Positions 35,487 to 48,122 are shown, counted from the stretch's first letter. The stretch is 64,000 nt of DNA from Coptis chinensis (GCA_015680905.1 CM027384.1:67215001-67279000); one strand, 5' to 3'. The notes: generated by a model from the letters alone, not told the origin. Program-made: numbers and translations.

Positions 35487-36428
35487 ACCCCTATGTACAG
35501 CTGGTGCCCTCCACTGTTATATCTGCTGGATGACCGGCCTATACATCTGTTGCGACCCGGAACCACTGCCTTGATAAACCTGCCTCTTTCCCATATATCC
35601 CGCCTCGAAATGTCGACTGTCTTACCCTTCCAACCTCTTGCCTCTGGAGCAATAACTGATCATCAACTCTTTCAATGCCTTGAGCCCTTCTCACAGCCTC
35701 AGCATAAGAATCGATCTGAAGGACCGACATCTTGCTCTGCATATACGGTTTCAGCCCGTCAATGAATTTCCTAGCCTTAGCTTTTTCTGTGGAAATCAAC
35801 TCCTTCCCGTATCGTGAAAGAATAGTGAATTTCTCTTCGTACTGTCCCAGAGTCATGTTTCCTTGTTCCAATTTGAGGAATTCCATTCGGCTTCTTAGCT
35901 CTCGCCAAGAACATACCTCAAAAGGAAGAGTTCCTCAAATTTAGCCCAACTCATCGGAACGTCTCCACATCCTTAACACGATCCACCCGGTGTTTGCCTT
36001 CACCTCTAAGCATGAAGGCAGCCAAAGTAACTTCGTTCCACATCAAGTACACATCATGGAGTCCAAAGATACTAGACATGTCTAACAACCGGTCTTGGCT
36101 ACTTTAACCTCGAAGACCCCACAAATTCAGGTGGGCGAAACCTGATGAAATTTGCAAGCAGAAAACCTGATTGACTTTGCACTGGTGGCCTGAACTCCTC
36201 AACTCTCACTACGGTTGGGGATGCTACCTCTGGTGTTACGCCAGGTGGAATAACAACGGATGTTGGGAGAGGTTAGGGCTCGTTCCGACTAGCCCTAAAA
36301 CTTTCAATCTCAGCTCTCATCTCATTTTGTGCTTGAGCCATTTGGTTCATCATAGCGAGAAGCCTATCCATTCGGTCCTCCCGACCGCGATCCGTAGTAT
36401 CATCACCATTAGTACTTTCCGGATCCAT
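35487..36428 (-). pseudogene. Tekay gag, N-terminal and capsid part
   Basis: The start at 36428 begins MDPESTNGDDTTDRGREDRM, followed by a Met/Gln-rich helix. The frame stops at 36273 (TAA). The capsid core reappears at 35886-35539 with FLKLEQGNMTLGQYEEKFT, FIDGLKPYMQSKMSV and AEAVRRAQGIE. At least two frame changes and the early stop make it non-functional. Confidence 0.82.
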
Positions 36429-36862
36429 GGTAACTATTCTGCACATATACAAAGAGCCAACTCAGTGTTTGATAAATGAGAGAGAGAGTTTTCAAAATTA
36501 TGTAAGAGGCGCAGTCGCTCGTGGTAAGGCTAGATCGCGCCGTAGTAAAGCTTGGGGTTGCTAAGATTTGGGAGATGAGCTTGAGTGCGTTCTGCAGAGG
36601 CGGCGGTCGGCGCCCTCCACCTCCAAATGAAAATTCACTCCGACCTTATAGTGTCCGATTCGTCAAATTTTCCGACACGTGTCCGCGCTCTCCGCTGTGA
36701 CAAGACAACTACCCGTGCGACGTCTCGACATTGCTAAGCTAGTATTCACGCTTAACGTAACGTAAACACTACTTAGGGTTTTATCGGGTTCCAACTAAAA
36801 TTTCTGAAACGCGTCGCGACCGAGTCCCCCACTACAACTCCCAGACGGATCTAATAGTAGAC

Positions 36863-36874
36863 GCTCTGATACCA
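36863..36874 (-). promoter_or_regulatory. Primer binding site of the Tekay element (initiator tRNA-Met)
   Basis: On the minus strand TGGTATCAGAGC follows the 5' LTR after five bases. It is complementary to the 3' end of plant initiator tRNA-Met. Confidence 0.92.
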
Positions 36875-36879
36875 CGTTC

Positions 36880-39800
36880 TGTCACGCCCCGAGACCCAAC
36901 ACACATCCCGAGGACGCAAAAATGAATCTCGAGGCGATCGCTATCCCAATTCTAACGAAATTTTGGCAGAATTTCCTTTGTTTAATCGACATTTCGTATA
37001 CAAAAAACCTGTCATAACACCTGGACATCGCATAATTCATCCTTCCAACCATATATATATCCAACAACCATATATACTACTCTTAACTTTAGACACTACA
37101 GGGATATGACTGTATATCTACAAAACAAGGAGAACCGTTGCTAAATACATCAATTATTACATCAAAATGACCTAACTCTCTATATATACAACAAAAGAAA
37201 CTAGTCTCTCTTTATACAACCAAAATCACTCGACTCTGTCCCTCGTCAAGCATAAGGGAAACCACCAAACTCCTTATAACCATCATCCTCGGTGGTAGGG
37301 AAAGTCTCCTCTGCAACTGGATCGGCTGAAATGTTAATATAGGATGAGCAAAACAACTATGCCCAGTAGAAACACACATAACCAATAAATAGTCTACTTA
37401 TAGAAAACATTTAAAACATTCAGGGTTTCCATAATAATATCTAAATATCGTGACTATATAATACATCACTAACTAGTAGAAATCATTTAGACATGCTTCG
37501 TTAATATTCAAAATATAGTTTTTCACAATCATCATACAACTATTGTGGCCGCTGCATCCTATTAGAATGGTGAGGGTACGATTGGTACTCAGCCCCAGTC
37601 ACAGGCATATCTCGGTTCAGTACTTTCCAGTGTGAACCATACACCGTTGTTTTCCTGATTTTACCGGCAGGGAGCTAAAATGCCGTTGTTGTGTTTGTAC
37701 ACACACAATCCCCAAAGCTTTTAGGGCTCAGGTGGGCCTTGTGACCACGATCCCCATATGGGCTGTCACCTAACTTACGGTGGTCAACCGTTCGACGACT
37801 GCAGACTGCTCAGGATCCTGACACACATCCAGGAGTGGACTAAACTCTCACTCCTCGCGTCTAAACCTTATTGAGATAGCATGTAACCTCACACAAGCTA
37901 AGCACCATACAGCGTGACACATACAAATATGGTTATCTAGAAATGTAGAAAAAGAATTCCTGGACTCCATCCTGTGATGCATCCCTTTAAAGATGGCCCA
38001 CCACCTCAAAAGGTGTACACCATAGTTGGGATCCTAGAGCGAACTGCCGTCTCCGAAAATGCGACACAGTTCCTTTTGTATAGGAATTCACTAGTTCTTT
38101 TCCAAATCCCCTCGTGATACGAATAGTATTATATATTCGTATTACCGGTTATTTCAAAATACTATAATTACATAGTTAGTTTTCTTTTTAAAACGGTTGA
38201 TTTAGTATGTGTGGGTTCCTAGATTTCCCACAATCGAGTAATACAACCGATGACTCCCATACGGGCTAGTCATAGTAAATGACAAGCGATGATTCCCAAA
38301 CGGCGAATCATCGTAAATAACAACGAACCATCCGTGGAACAATCCAGAACCTCACACATAGTTACAAACAACCGGGTAATTCTTACCCGCATACAAAATC
38401 CATCTCTCTGTCTCCTTACTAAGACAAGAGACGAGAACCCTTCCCAAAACCAAATTTTATCTTTTAACGAAAGAAAACCATCCCAATTACCCATATTTCA
38501 CAAAACCATTTCACACGAAAGCTATCCGTATATTTAGTTTATATCGCGGAAAAATACAATGCAAAACATGAATACCATATATACATGCATGGTTGATACG
38601 TAAACTATCTCTTATCATTTTTAACAACTAAAATCATGCATGAAAATAAACGGAGTAGATATTGGTATGTAGATTCCTACCTTAGCAAGCTCCGTTCTCC
38701 TCAAGCCCACTTAACCGAATCGAGCCCACTTAACCGAATCCACTCGTATTTACTCCTATAACATCATATATACACGTTGGTCATTAGAATTTATACTAAC
38801 GAGAACTCTTATCTAACTTAAGCCGAGAAGAATCTCAACGCTACGAATTTGGTCTCAGTAAATGTTTTCTTCTAACTCATCGGCGGTGGCTACTGAGGCC
38901 ATTTCTAGCGTTATTCGACAGTCTCTACAGGCCTTTATGCCCACACTACTCATATCTATCAATTCCACTAACGATTACGATTTTCCCCCAACTCTAACTA
39001 CAAACAAATTCCACTCTTCACTTCACCTTAATCTATTAATCAAAATCAAGTGCATGTTCTTTCTCCTTAATCATAATTCAACATGATCTTAACAAAGCCT
39101 AGAACTAACATCAATTCTCTAAAATAGATTGAATATACAGTAATCCTTACCAACTCAGTAGAATAGCTCCTTAGCCTTCTGCCCACAAATTTCGATCCAC
39201 TCTATCTTCTCCAAACGAGCTACTGCCGAAGTACATCACCCCCAATTCAATTAATTCCATCAATACAATCCCAAGCTATCTAAATCGAGTCTAAATAATT
39301 ATTTGAAACGAAACTAAACTCACCTTTTGCTGTGATTTCGCTACGTTGGAATTTCAAAGAGATTCGAATTCTCCCACTTCAGTTTAGTGTTTCTAGGGAT
39401 TGGGTGTTTGAATTTTGGGTTTGGATCGATTGAATTTGGGCGAATTGACTCTCTCTCTCTTAGGGTTTAAGTGGTTGCGAAATTGGGGAAAAATTTGGGT
39501 GCGATTTGGTTCTGTGCGATTTTTGGTTTTGTGCGATTTCTAATTTCTTTGCTAAATGACCGTCTTACCCCTTACCTTGTAATTTAGCCTCCAACAAGGT
39601 TTTGAATCCCCCGCTCTCACATTCAACGCCTAAGTTTGCGTACGCGATACCGAAATTACGACGCTGTCGTCGAATGACTTGTCCAGTTTTTAAAGTTTCC
39701 GGTTTACATGCGACAGACTCTTATTCACTATGCAAGTATTTAATTATGCGCACACGAATTTACCCGGTATCGAATTATTTTATCACGTATTATTTATCTT

Positions 39801-40016
39801 CTTTTCGATTTTTGAATATTCTAAGTAGCCAGTTATATGAAACCTTAGAATTTTTCGAGAGGTTTTCCTGAACTAACTTGGTTTTTTCCAGTCGGTGTTA
39901 AATAAATTTATGTTACGTCAGACTAACTGTATATCCGACTAGCCAAGTACGTAATCGCCCCTAAGGTTCAAGTGTCTTTTACTAATTTACCCTTAATAAT
40001 AATTCAGGGCTTTACA
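36880..40016 (-). repeat. 5' LTR of the Tekay element
   Basis: 3137 bp, ends TG...CA on the element strand. Compared with the other LTR it has a 19-bp tandem duplication (AGCCCACTTAACCGAATC at 38704 and 38723). Confidence 0.95.
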
Positions 40017-40290
40017 CTTCTCGCATCCATTACCCTCCTCATCAGCCGACTGGAGAAATTCAGTATACATCACACATACAGGGAATAATGTAACAAGCTA
40101 GCAGATTACTTGTCAAAACTATGTAATATCAATTATGTAGTTTTTATGTATATCAATCACCCTCTTGATGCTAAACTATAAAAAATGATGGATGATGATG
40201 CAAGAGGCACCATGTACCAAAGGTTTCAAAGTTAATATAGGTTGGGGTCTGCCTAACCCCGTAACCAATTGAAAAAAAAAAAAAAAAAAA
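40017..40290 (+). pseudogene. LINE RNase H 3' part, 3' UTR and poly(A) tail
   Basis: Immediately after the second CTTCT, the frame continues ASITLLISRLEKFSIHHTYR, then a stop, then NKLADYLSKL, the usual end of plant L1 RNase H (YREANxxADxLA). The tail of 19 A is at 40272-40290. This piece matches in frame with the end of 28259-28524 once the Tekay element and one target copy are disregarded. Confidence 0.85.
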
Positions 40291-43200
40291 CTCTAGATTA
40301 TAACTTAACACGAATAATAATCTGTTAAACCCAATTGGAGTAGTAAAAAAACACAAATATACATCAAAATCTTTACACCCAATTAAACAACATTGAAGTC
40401 CAATCCTGATAAATGCTAATAAGTTACAACGTTAGGTTCTTTATGTGTGCTTGTTTGGGTTGATTAGCTAGAAGATGTCTTTTTTTGGTAGGATTGAGTG
40501 TTGACCCTTTGCTGTAAAGGTACGATGGGTGGGGCAAACATTTGCCTCAGCTAAATCCAGTGATTCTGGAGGAAAGAAACCTCGTATATGGATATCAAAG
40601 GAGTATAGGAAGACCATGGTTGAATATTTTATTAAAAGGTACTGCTCTAGGTAACTTCTTAGATTTCAAGATGCTATATTTTGTTCATATTAGATTTTGG
40701 CCGATATTGCATAACTACTTCAATTTTTTGTGCGTTGCGTTTCACACTGATAACTTTATTACTCTTTCCCTGGAATTTTTTTCTTACTAAATATCAACTT
40801 GGTTCCTAATAGCAACTCATATTTGCTAATCACACAACTTTCTAATTAATTAACATACAACTCTAATTTAACCAAAATAGCTAAATCTAAAATTACTAAT
40901 TCCAACCGCCTCTCTTAATTTGAGATCTAACAACAAGTACTAACTCTCAATTTAATAATTCCAACAGAATTTCGTGAAATTTTAGCTTATTAGCCAATTG
41001 GGTCCCCCACACAGAACATTTGCTAGAGCTAGTTTTAGCTTGAACCTCAGTTTGCAAATTGTAAAAATTGACTTTATTTGTGGTGTTGAACTCACTGCTT
41101 GAAGGTGGAGTACCTAGAGTTGTATCATGCATTCCAACAACGGACTGCCTTCATTGATTCATGCTGTGGGTTGCCAATAGAGACATACGGACTACCTTCA
41201 CACCACAGTTCAATCAACATACATACATAGCAAGCATCTTCACTGCCCCACGCCAGAATCTATTTCCATGCTGCAACTAGAACATATTCATCATTCATCA
41301 GAATAGCTCCAATGCTCCACTTACTGCTAAAAAAAATAAAACAAGCATCAATTAGATAAACAGCTGCAGTTGTTAAGTATAAACGAGATAAGAAGCTAAT
41401 TGGTTAGCCAATGTAACCTACGGGTATATGCCTCTTTTAGTGACAGTTTTAGGATACAAATAAAAAAAAGTCTGCAAACTACACCTTTCGATGTGTATAA
41501 ATTAGAGAATAAGATCAGGAATAATACGCACCTCCACAGCTGAAAAACTAACTTATAAAGTGTTAACATTGAGTTTGAGAGGAAAAGGAGGCAAATATGT
41601 TTCCAAAGTGACATTGACATGGGGACGTGTATTTGTAGCTGACAGGAGTAGGAACGAACTACCAAAATGAGGTATATTGCCTTCAACATGTCCATATGGC
41701 GCATCCACAACGATATGTATCCATGTAACCAATATGGAGTTCTTGAAAATAGGTTGAAGTAGACCATTTGAGGAATTTAAACTTCAATATGTTACCTACG
41801 GATACACATCCAACACAAATTTCTTGAAAATTTGCTGTCGATATTACAGAAGTTTTATTGCATTGATGCCTGCACCAAACAAGAACCAAATGAAGCGTAT
41901 AAACATCCAAGTTATTGCAACTTGTGCCTTGTGGAATGTGCAACAGAATAGTATCTTACCAAAAGGCACTTAACTGTCACCATAAGTAGCAAGACCAATA
42001 CTGTAAAGAAACCAAAAAGGCTCTCAAGATTTAGTGGGTAAATAACTTGCAAACTCTCTGAATTATGTCACTTGAACTTTGTATCTTAACAACGTACAGA
42101 CTTACAGTTTGTAATTCTAAATGCAACATCATCGGCAGGATATATATCTAAGGGACTAGATTAAAGGTGTCTCATATTCCAGGCTGAGAGATTGACCAAC
42201 ATCAACATCCATGAATACGGAGGCCAGCACATGACCATGTTATGGTGGTGCCTGTGGAATACAATAGAATCCACCGATATGCAAGGTTGGATACTATGGG
42301 TATTTTAATTAGATTTAGAAAAATCAAAACAATTAACCGATATGGATGACAAATAAATTTGCAACTTAAGATCTTGGCCCAGAATCCGCCTTTGACACTA
42401 TAACAACTTTTATCCACAGAAAATTTCTAAAGCTACCCTATTTACTAATTAACTAATTCCACTCTCAGCCTAACAGGAGTAACTTTGGTTCTCTCCTTTT
42501 CTCCCTCTCCCTCTTTTGCATCAGCAATTATCTACACCATAGATAATTTTAGAATACCACACCGTAGGTTGAGAATAACAAGTACGAGAAAGGGGATTAA
42601 GTCACATGGAAAGGCAATTAAGTCACACAGAACAAATAAGTAACCTATGGTACATATTCTTTTAGCATAAGTCACACAGCAGGACTGAATATGACTCTAA
42701 AATAAAGAAAATGGGTAATTAAATCATTCAGTACGTTTTGTATGACTGGTTTCGTATACATATGCAGGATGGAAAAGTATGATATAGTATCTCAACCATT
42801 CATTGTATATATATCTAAACTGTTCTGTTCTTGGGGGAACAATTATCATCATAGTGCATCATGTACCTCTGCTAATTGAAGGGGTTCTTGAATGGAGGCC
42901 TATGCCTAAAGGAGTAAAATGGTAATTTGTAGCGGCCAGTGTGCCTATGGACAACGACAACAAAATAAGCACATGAAATTGGAACTACCACTTCCCCAGT
43001 CTTCCAAATTACCATCACCACCATAACCAAATAGGATCTTACAAGAGGGGAAAAACAGATAAATTTTGAAGGCTTCCTATTTAACCAATAATCATGGAGG
43101 TTTAATGTAATGTAACTTTCTAAGATAGTAATAATTCAATGACGTTTCTGAAAAACAACCAAAATAGGATCAAAGTCTATAAAGTATTCTCTCAGAAAAA

Positions 43201-45359
43201 ATCGCATAAATGAATGTATACTACAACAGTGTGAAAGTCATTATCAAATAAGGGAGATGCAACAATTGAACTACAACAGTTTAAAGGTCATTATCAAATA
43301 AGAGAGATGCAAGAATTGACCTAATAAAAGGAGATATAGTTACCTCTTTAGTGGTTGCCAATGTTCTTGGGTGAAAAGAAGCTCCCAACTCGATAAATGG
43401 TTGACGAAAACACTGAGTGATTTGTCCATAGTTATCATCGTAATAGACCTAGAAGTATTTTTTCAAGTGTCATAATGACCAAGATTTTGATTGCTATTAA
43501 TCATCAAAAGCTCACCGTTACTTAGCTGAATAATCTCATGAACCCTCTTCATTGATACATCAAATCAAATCTGGAGTAGTATCTGGGACATTTTCTATCC
43601 CTTCTCCAACTCCCAGAACCCAAAGTAAACACTTCAGCCTCGACTTTACAAGACCTATCCAAATCTGGAGCCTTACCAGACCTATTCAAAACCTGAATTA
43701 CCTTCACAATCACATTTGAGCCCTGATGATATACCCGGCCAGAGTGCCAAATGGCGAATGTTTATGATGTTTTATTGTCATGGTTATGATGTCTCAGTGC
43801 AAAGCAAAATAGACATTTTTCCTATAACGATAACAGAGACTACTACTACCAGATTTTCTTTGTGTGATAGCTAGTTTCAGTAACAAGCAAGTAAGTCAAG
43901 TGAAATGAATTTCTACCGATGGATCTGTGAAAAGCAGAGTAATTACGTGAAGAATAACCCTATCTGATGTGAATCAAAAGCATGGCCATATTTATTAAAA
44001 GCATAACTATGATTTGAAGAGCTCGTAAAAGATTCTGACACAAGATTCACTTGATTAAACCACAGACATCATCAAGCTATAAGAGATATCCAGAGTTTCA
44101 GATAAGAGTATAAGACCTTCTCCTTTGCAATATTATATCTGATTAGTTACAATAGAGATGCTTAACTTTAAACAAGGACTTACATCTTCACCTACCTTGT
44201 CCTAAACTTCAAAACAAGATAGTACCTACTAATAAACAGTATTTACTTACAGATTTTTACTCTCAGGACTTTGAACTTCAAAGACGTTAGTCCTCCACTG
44301 GTGAACTTCTACGTCACATAACCCCAAGGTCTGCACCAGCGACGTCGAGGAAATCTGATTCCAGCCTTTCTAGCTATAGCAAGAATTGAATTTCATCCTT
44401 ATTAACATCCCAATTAAAAATCCATATAGAGTCACATAGATTTGGACAAGACCTACAGAGTACGAACCTCACTAGCGCGACAAGTGTGATTTGCATTTCG
44501 ACCTGACGCTCTTTGCTTGAGAATTTTCTTTGGCTCCATCAATGTCTACACAAATTCAATACCGACCAAAATTTTCACACATGCCAACACAAATGAACTT
44601 ATCTAACATCCAGCAACACTGATATGCTCCCAAAATAATACATTTCATAAGACCAAACAACTCATAACCCTTTATCCTATTTGCATGGAACATAAGAGGG
44701 AATTCCCCGTCCCGTAATTCACAAAATAGTTCCGCACATTTTCTTCTCAAGTCCTGGCTTCCAATGTCCGGTACCAATTAAGACAAGTACTGAGGTACGT
44801 TTGATGCTAACAACAACCATCATTCATGTGTGTAATTCATCCTCGATGGACTGTATCCTGATCTACATGGCAATTGCATACACGTTGGATATGAGGGTAA
44901 TCATTAGACCATGCATGCATACCTAGTACATATCAGAATACTCTGGCTCCCAAGCTTAATAGCGGATGCAAAATGACTTGTGGCATACATTTAGGGGGTT
45001 ACAGAGATTTAAACTAAAATTATGGGCACATTTTCTGACCTTAATTGTGAATTACACACAAAATATGCGAAAGTGATTTTCTAGACAAGACACGCCCTAG
45101 TGTCAATTCACACGGCTTAGATTATCCAACCTAATTCACTAAACTAATACAATTCACAATGACGAGACAGGCTAAAATAAACGTATGCTAAATTTTGAGT
45201 AACAACAGCTATGTTTCATCCCAATTCACAAATGCATACCGTCTACAATATAGTTATATGAACACCATTGTTAAGAGCAGTATTTTCTAGTCTGTGGTAC
45301 AAACTGAGGAAATGGAATGCACCATGTTATGCCTCACAAACGTGTTACTTAGCAGGCAC
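40291..45359. other. 5-kb intergenic stretch without recognised genes
   Basis: AT-rich. I read both strands for known domains and found none. Frames of 60-120 codons at 41396-41943 and 44556-44777 (minus strand) have low-complexity or unfamiliar composition. The only repeat noted is a two-copy 50-bp unit at 43.2 kb. Confidence 0.5.
43221..43320 (+). repeat. 50-bp tandem duplication
   Basis: CTACAACAGTGTGAAAGTCA at 43221 and CTACAACAGTTTAAAGGTCA at 43271, followed by nearly the same TTATCAAATAAG(G/A)GAGATGC sequence. Exact period 50. Confidence 0.9.
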
Positions 45360-45437
45360 TCAACAGGCAGTATTAAACACCATACCAGATTTCACACCTT
45401 TTGTTGTTACCTCAAATTTTCCAGCAATGAACAAGAG
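45360..45437 (-). pseudogene. Possible C-terminal remnant of a second histidine-phosphatase gene
   Basis: The minus strand reads IAGKFEVTTKGVKSGMVFNT, Ala-Cys, then TGA. The intact gene at 45789-46610 ends ITGVYEVTTKSGESGIKF before its final ten residues. Ten of 18 aligned residues agree, including EVTTK and SG. Upstream sequence does not continue the similarity. It may be the last exon of a decayed tandem paralogue, or chance. Confidence 0.35.
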
Positions 45438-45788
45438 TCTCCATCACTCGCAAGTAAGTCAACAACGCCAGAAAAGAGCATCTATATGTTGGTATGGCTC
45501 ACTGATATATTCTGCACTTTTAACAGTATAAAGTATAAACATTGAATGGAAAAAACAGTGTATTATGTGAAACTAACCATTAGAATTGTATTAAAATTTC
45601 TTAAGAAGTAAGAACCATATAATAATCTTTGAAAAATTGTTAGCATTTACAACTTTACAAGCTCGAGGAAATTGTTTCAATTCTTTTGTAATCCAGAGCA
45701 GTCGGATGGGATGCCAATTGCCAAAGAATTTGGGACGTCATAGCATATCATACAATTTATCTGCACAAAAACAAGAACACATCATATA

Positions 45789-46610
45789 TCATACATATAG
45801 GGCCTTGTCAATGAGCGGGCAAAATTTAATACCAGACTCCCCACTTTTGGTAGTCACCTCATAGACTCCTGTAATAAGATACTTTCTAGGACAATAAAAG
45901 ATTCGCCTTTTTAAGTGTGAATACCCACAATAACCTACTTCGTAAACATACTTGTCTTTCATGAATGAAGAAACAGCTTCCTTGACCCCCATCTTATGCG
46001 AAACGATCAGCAAGTTTTCTAATGGAAACCTCTTTGCTAACGACCGAATAACCCTTGCATATCTAAGCTTTGCAGACTCAGTTCGCTCTTTCCAATGTGG
46101 CAACTTCTTGTATATAGGTTCCATTCTTTCCACTGTCCCATCTGGGAACATAGCTTCAAGCTCCGAGACATTAAATCCGACTCCTTTCCCTTTCTTAGGA
46201 GCCCTAGGCAAGTTTCTTCTATTATAAACCTCACACAATCCATACTCGATCGTCACCTTGACCTCATTATCCATGTGCATGGAGTTTGGGTTATCGTCGA
46301 CAGTAGATAGTGCTGATACAATCTGTGAAGCCGTTTGTACGCAACGCAAGAAAGGCGATACGATTACTCTGTGGATTGGTACTGAAAGATTGTCCTTGAA
46401 CTGTTTTCCTATGGAGAATGCTCTAGCTTTTCCTACGTCGGACAAAGGTGGATCCCATGGTCGTTCTGCTGTTAATCCCCAAAGTGGTTCTGCACAGTCT
46501 AAACGATCACCATGTCTCATAACAATGATATGCTGATCTTGTTTCTGGGACCGGAAAGAACTAAACTTCGTATTAAAACGCTTCTTATTATAATGAGACG
46601 ACTCTTTCAT
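45789..46610 (-). CDS. Histidine phosphatase superfamily (phosphoglycerate mutase-like) protein
   Basis: One uninterrupted exon of 273 codons. The catalytic RHG is at residues 32-34 (IIVMRHGDRLD), with further phosphate-pocket residues in SPFLRCVQTA (85-94), a Glu in IEYGLCEVYN (121-130) and the second catalytic His in VSHKMGVKEA (H205). The family includes plant proteins annotated as phosphoglycerate mutase family; most are phosphatases rather than glycolytic mutases, and the substrate here is unknown. No transit peptide or membrane segment is apparent; likely cytosolic or nuclear. In the usual motif the second His is followed by Gly or Ala; here Lys follows (SHK), which may alter activity. 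The start at 46610 is the first Met of the frame, 75 bases below a TATA run. Confidence 0.88.
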   Translation of the reverse strand: MKESSHYNKKRFNTKFSSFRSQKQDQHIIVMRHGDRLDCAEPLWGLTAERPWDPPLSDVGKARAFSIGKQFKDNLSVPIHRVIVSPFLRCVQTASQIVSALSTVDDNPNSMHMDNEVKVTIEYGLCEVYNRRNLPRAPKKGKGVGFNVSELEAMFPDGTVERMEPIYKKLPHWKERTESAKLRYARVIRSLAKRFPLENLLIVSHKMGVKEAVSSFMKDKYVYEVGYCGYSHLKRRIFYCPRKYLITGVYEVTTKSGESGIKFCPLIDKALYV

Positions 46611-46685
46611 TGTTTGGATCGAAAAGAGATTGATATGAGGGGTTTAGGGTTTGACACTTGAAAGATAGTTTGGTTACAGAAACCT

Positions 46686-46700
46686 TATATATATATATAG
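46686..46700 (-). promoter_or_regulatory. TATA box of the histidine-phosphatase gene
   Basis: TATATATATATAAGG on the minus strand, about 75 bases upstream of the start codon, a normal plant distance. Confidence 0.6.
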
Positions 46701-47833
46701 ACGCTTGTTTCCGAATCCTACCCAAACTTGGTTGCCTTATTGGTTTAGGAGTTAGGACTGAGTTTGTTCGTTTGGAGTTAGGACAAGACGACAAGTCATT
46801 GTTGGTTTCACCGTTTCAGTTCCTTCAAAAGCTTGTACCAGAAGTTTCATCCAGTGTCTTGAATTTTTTTTTCTTAAGTCCATTATTATATTAAGGTGCA
46901 AGTTGGTCCATATTCTTTTCTTATAAGCCCATTAAAGGCCCACGGTACTTCGGTTGTACACCAAACGCCATATTCACACAAAATTTGTCGTCAAAACGTT
47001 CTTTGCGTGGTTCTTTCATCGTATCAATGATTCCATGAACCAAGCAATCACCTACTTTGCATGGTTCCAATGGTTTTTTGCGTGTTTTAAACGGAACGTT
47101 TTGGAAAAAAAACAGAAAAAAAATCGTAAAAAAATGTGGGGCATAAAAAATGGGTTTAAAACGGTAAAATAGGTTTAATACGTATAATACGTAAAAGAAA
47201 CGGTAAAAACCGATAATAAATAATATAATAGATAAGGAGTTTGATTTTTTATAAGAGTAAAAAAAAAAATAGACACATAAAATAAAAATAATAATAATAC
47301 AAATAAAAGAAAATTCAAATAAATGAAAGTATCAAATTATCATTACTCATCCAAATACTATAAGTTTTAGATTCAATACCAAAACACGACTCTAAATAAG
47401 ATACTATTAATTACCAACCATAATGACATAATCAAGTGCTACAAATAAGTTAATAATTTTAAAATTCCCAATTATTAATAGTCCAAAGCAAAATAAAACT
47501 GTCTCAATAAGTCAATCTAACGTCCACTCTTCAAAAAGGTAAACTCCAAACCCCAATTTTCTTCTCGTATTTTCTTTTAGATTATTATTTTTTAAAAAAT
47601 GTTTGATTAAAATTTTAAATAGGAGATTTTCAAAATCTCGAGTTTTAAACGTTTTTTAAGTTTAAAACGCATTTTTTTTAAAAAAAAAATCCAGGTTTTA
47701 AACTGGAACAAGACGCCTTGCCAATATCTCGGGTTTTAAATGCGTTTTTTTTTTCAAAAAAACGCCAAATTTGGTGACAATGGGTACAACCATTAATGGC
47801 ATAATACTATTTAAGCATGTTGCTCTCTATCTG
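46701..47833. other. Upstream DNA of the phosphatase gene and AT-rich spacer
   Basis: Beyond the promoter, 47.0-47.8 kb contains many words like GTTTTAAAC(G) and runs of A or T, perhaps a decayed MITE. No termini could be defined and no gene was found. Confidence 0.45.
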
Positions 47834-48088
47834 TGTTAGGATCCTTAGTTCTTATTTAGGAAGTATTATTAAGTTAGATATTTCTATTTCAATTGAAGTC
47901 TAGTTAGTTTATTTTAGTAAGTATTAGTTTTAGAATTGTAGCTGAATTGGCAAGGGTTTGTTCATCTACTATATAAACGTAGGCAACTTTAATAATAGAC
48001 AGGAAATTTATGCATCTTCTTACCTCTAAATTCTTCTAATCTTCTGTCTCAACCCCAAATTCTTTCTCAATAGCTAAGGTTCCTAATA
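47834..48088 (+). repeat. 5' LTR of the Reina element
   Basis: Begins TGTTAGGATCC and ends TCCTAATA, which should pair as TGTTAGGA/TCCTAACA, so the end has one change. It contains a TATATAAACGTAGG promoter-like box near 47970. Confidence 0.75.
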
Positions 48089-48091
48089 ATT

Positions 48092-48103
48092 TGGTATCAG
48101 AGC
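48092..48103 (+). promoter_or_regulatory. Primer binding site of the Reina element (initiator tRNA-Met)
   Basis: TGGTATCAGAGC lies three bases after the LTR. Confidence 0.9.
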
Positions 48104-48122
48104 GGCTTTCCTGGCACCCACC

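Larger units (their letters stand above)
28525..40016 (-). mobile_element. Complete Tekay/Del chromovirus (Ty3/gypsy), 11,492 bp
   Basis: The element lies on the minus strand: 5' LTR 40016-36880, primer site, gag, protease, RT-RNase H, integrase with chromodomain, purine tract, 3' LTR 31661-28525. LTRs begin TGTAAAGCCC and end GGGCGTGACA. The target duplication CTTCT is perfect (28520-28524 and 40017-40021), inside a LINE. Domain order, chromodomain and very long LTRs fit the Tekay (Del) lineage. The internal ORFs have a few frameshifts and stops, so it is probably not autonomous, yet structure is complete, indicating a fairly recent insertion. Confidence 0.95.
26159..40290 (+). mobile_element. 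L1-type LINE, interrupted by a Tekay retrotransposon
   Basis: The LINE parts are 26159-28524 and 40017-40290. Order: end of ORF1, endonuclease, start of RT, RNase H, 3' UTR and a 19-A tail (40272-40290). The 5' end is truncated or unrecognised. The RNase H frame is cut at the Tekay target site and resumes on the other side. No LINE target duplication was found. Confidence 0.85.

Noticed and set aside
41396-41943. 123- and 86-codon minus-strand frames
   Set aside because: Leu/Phe-rich composition typical of AT-rich non-coding DNA; no motif, no splice context.
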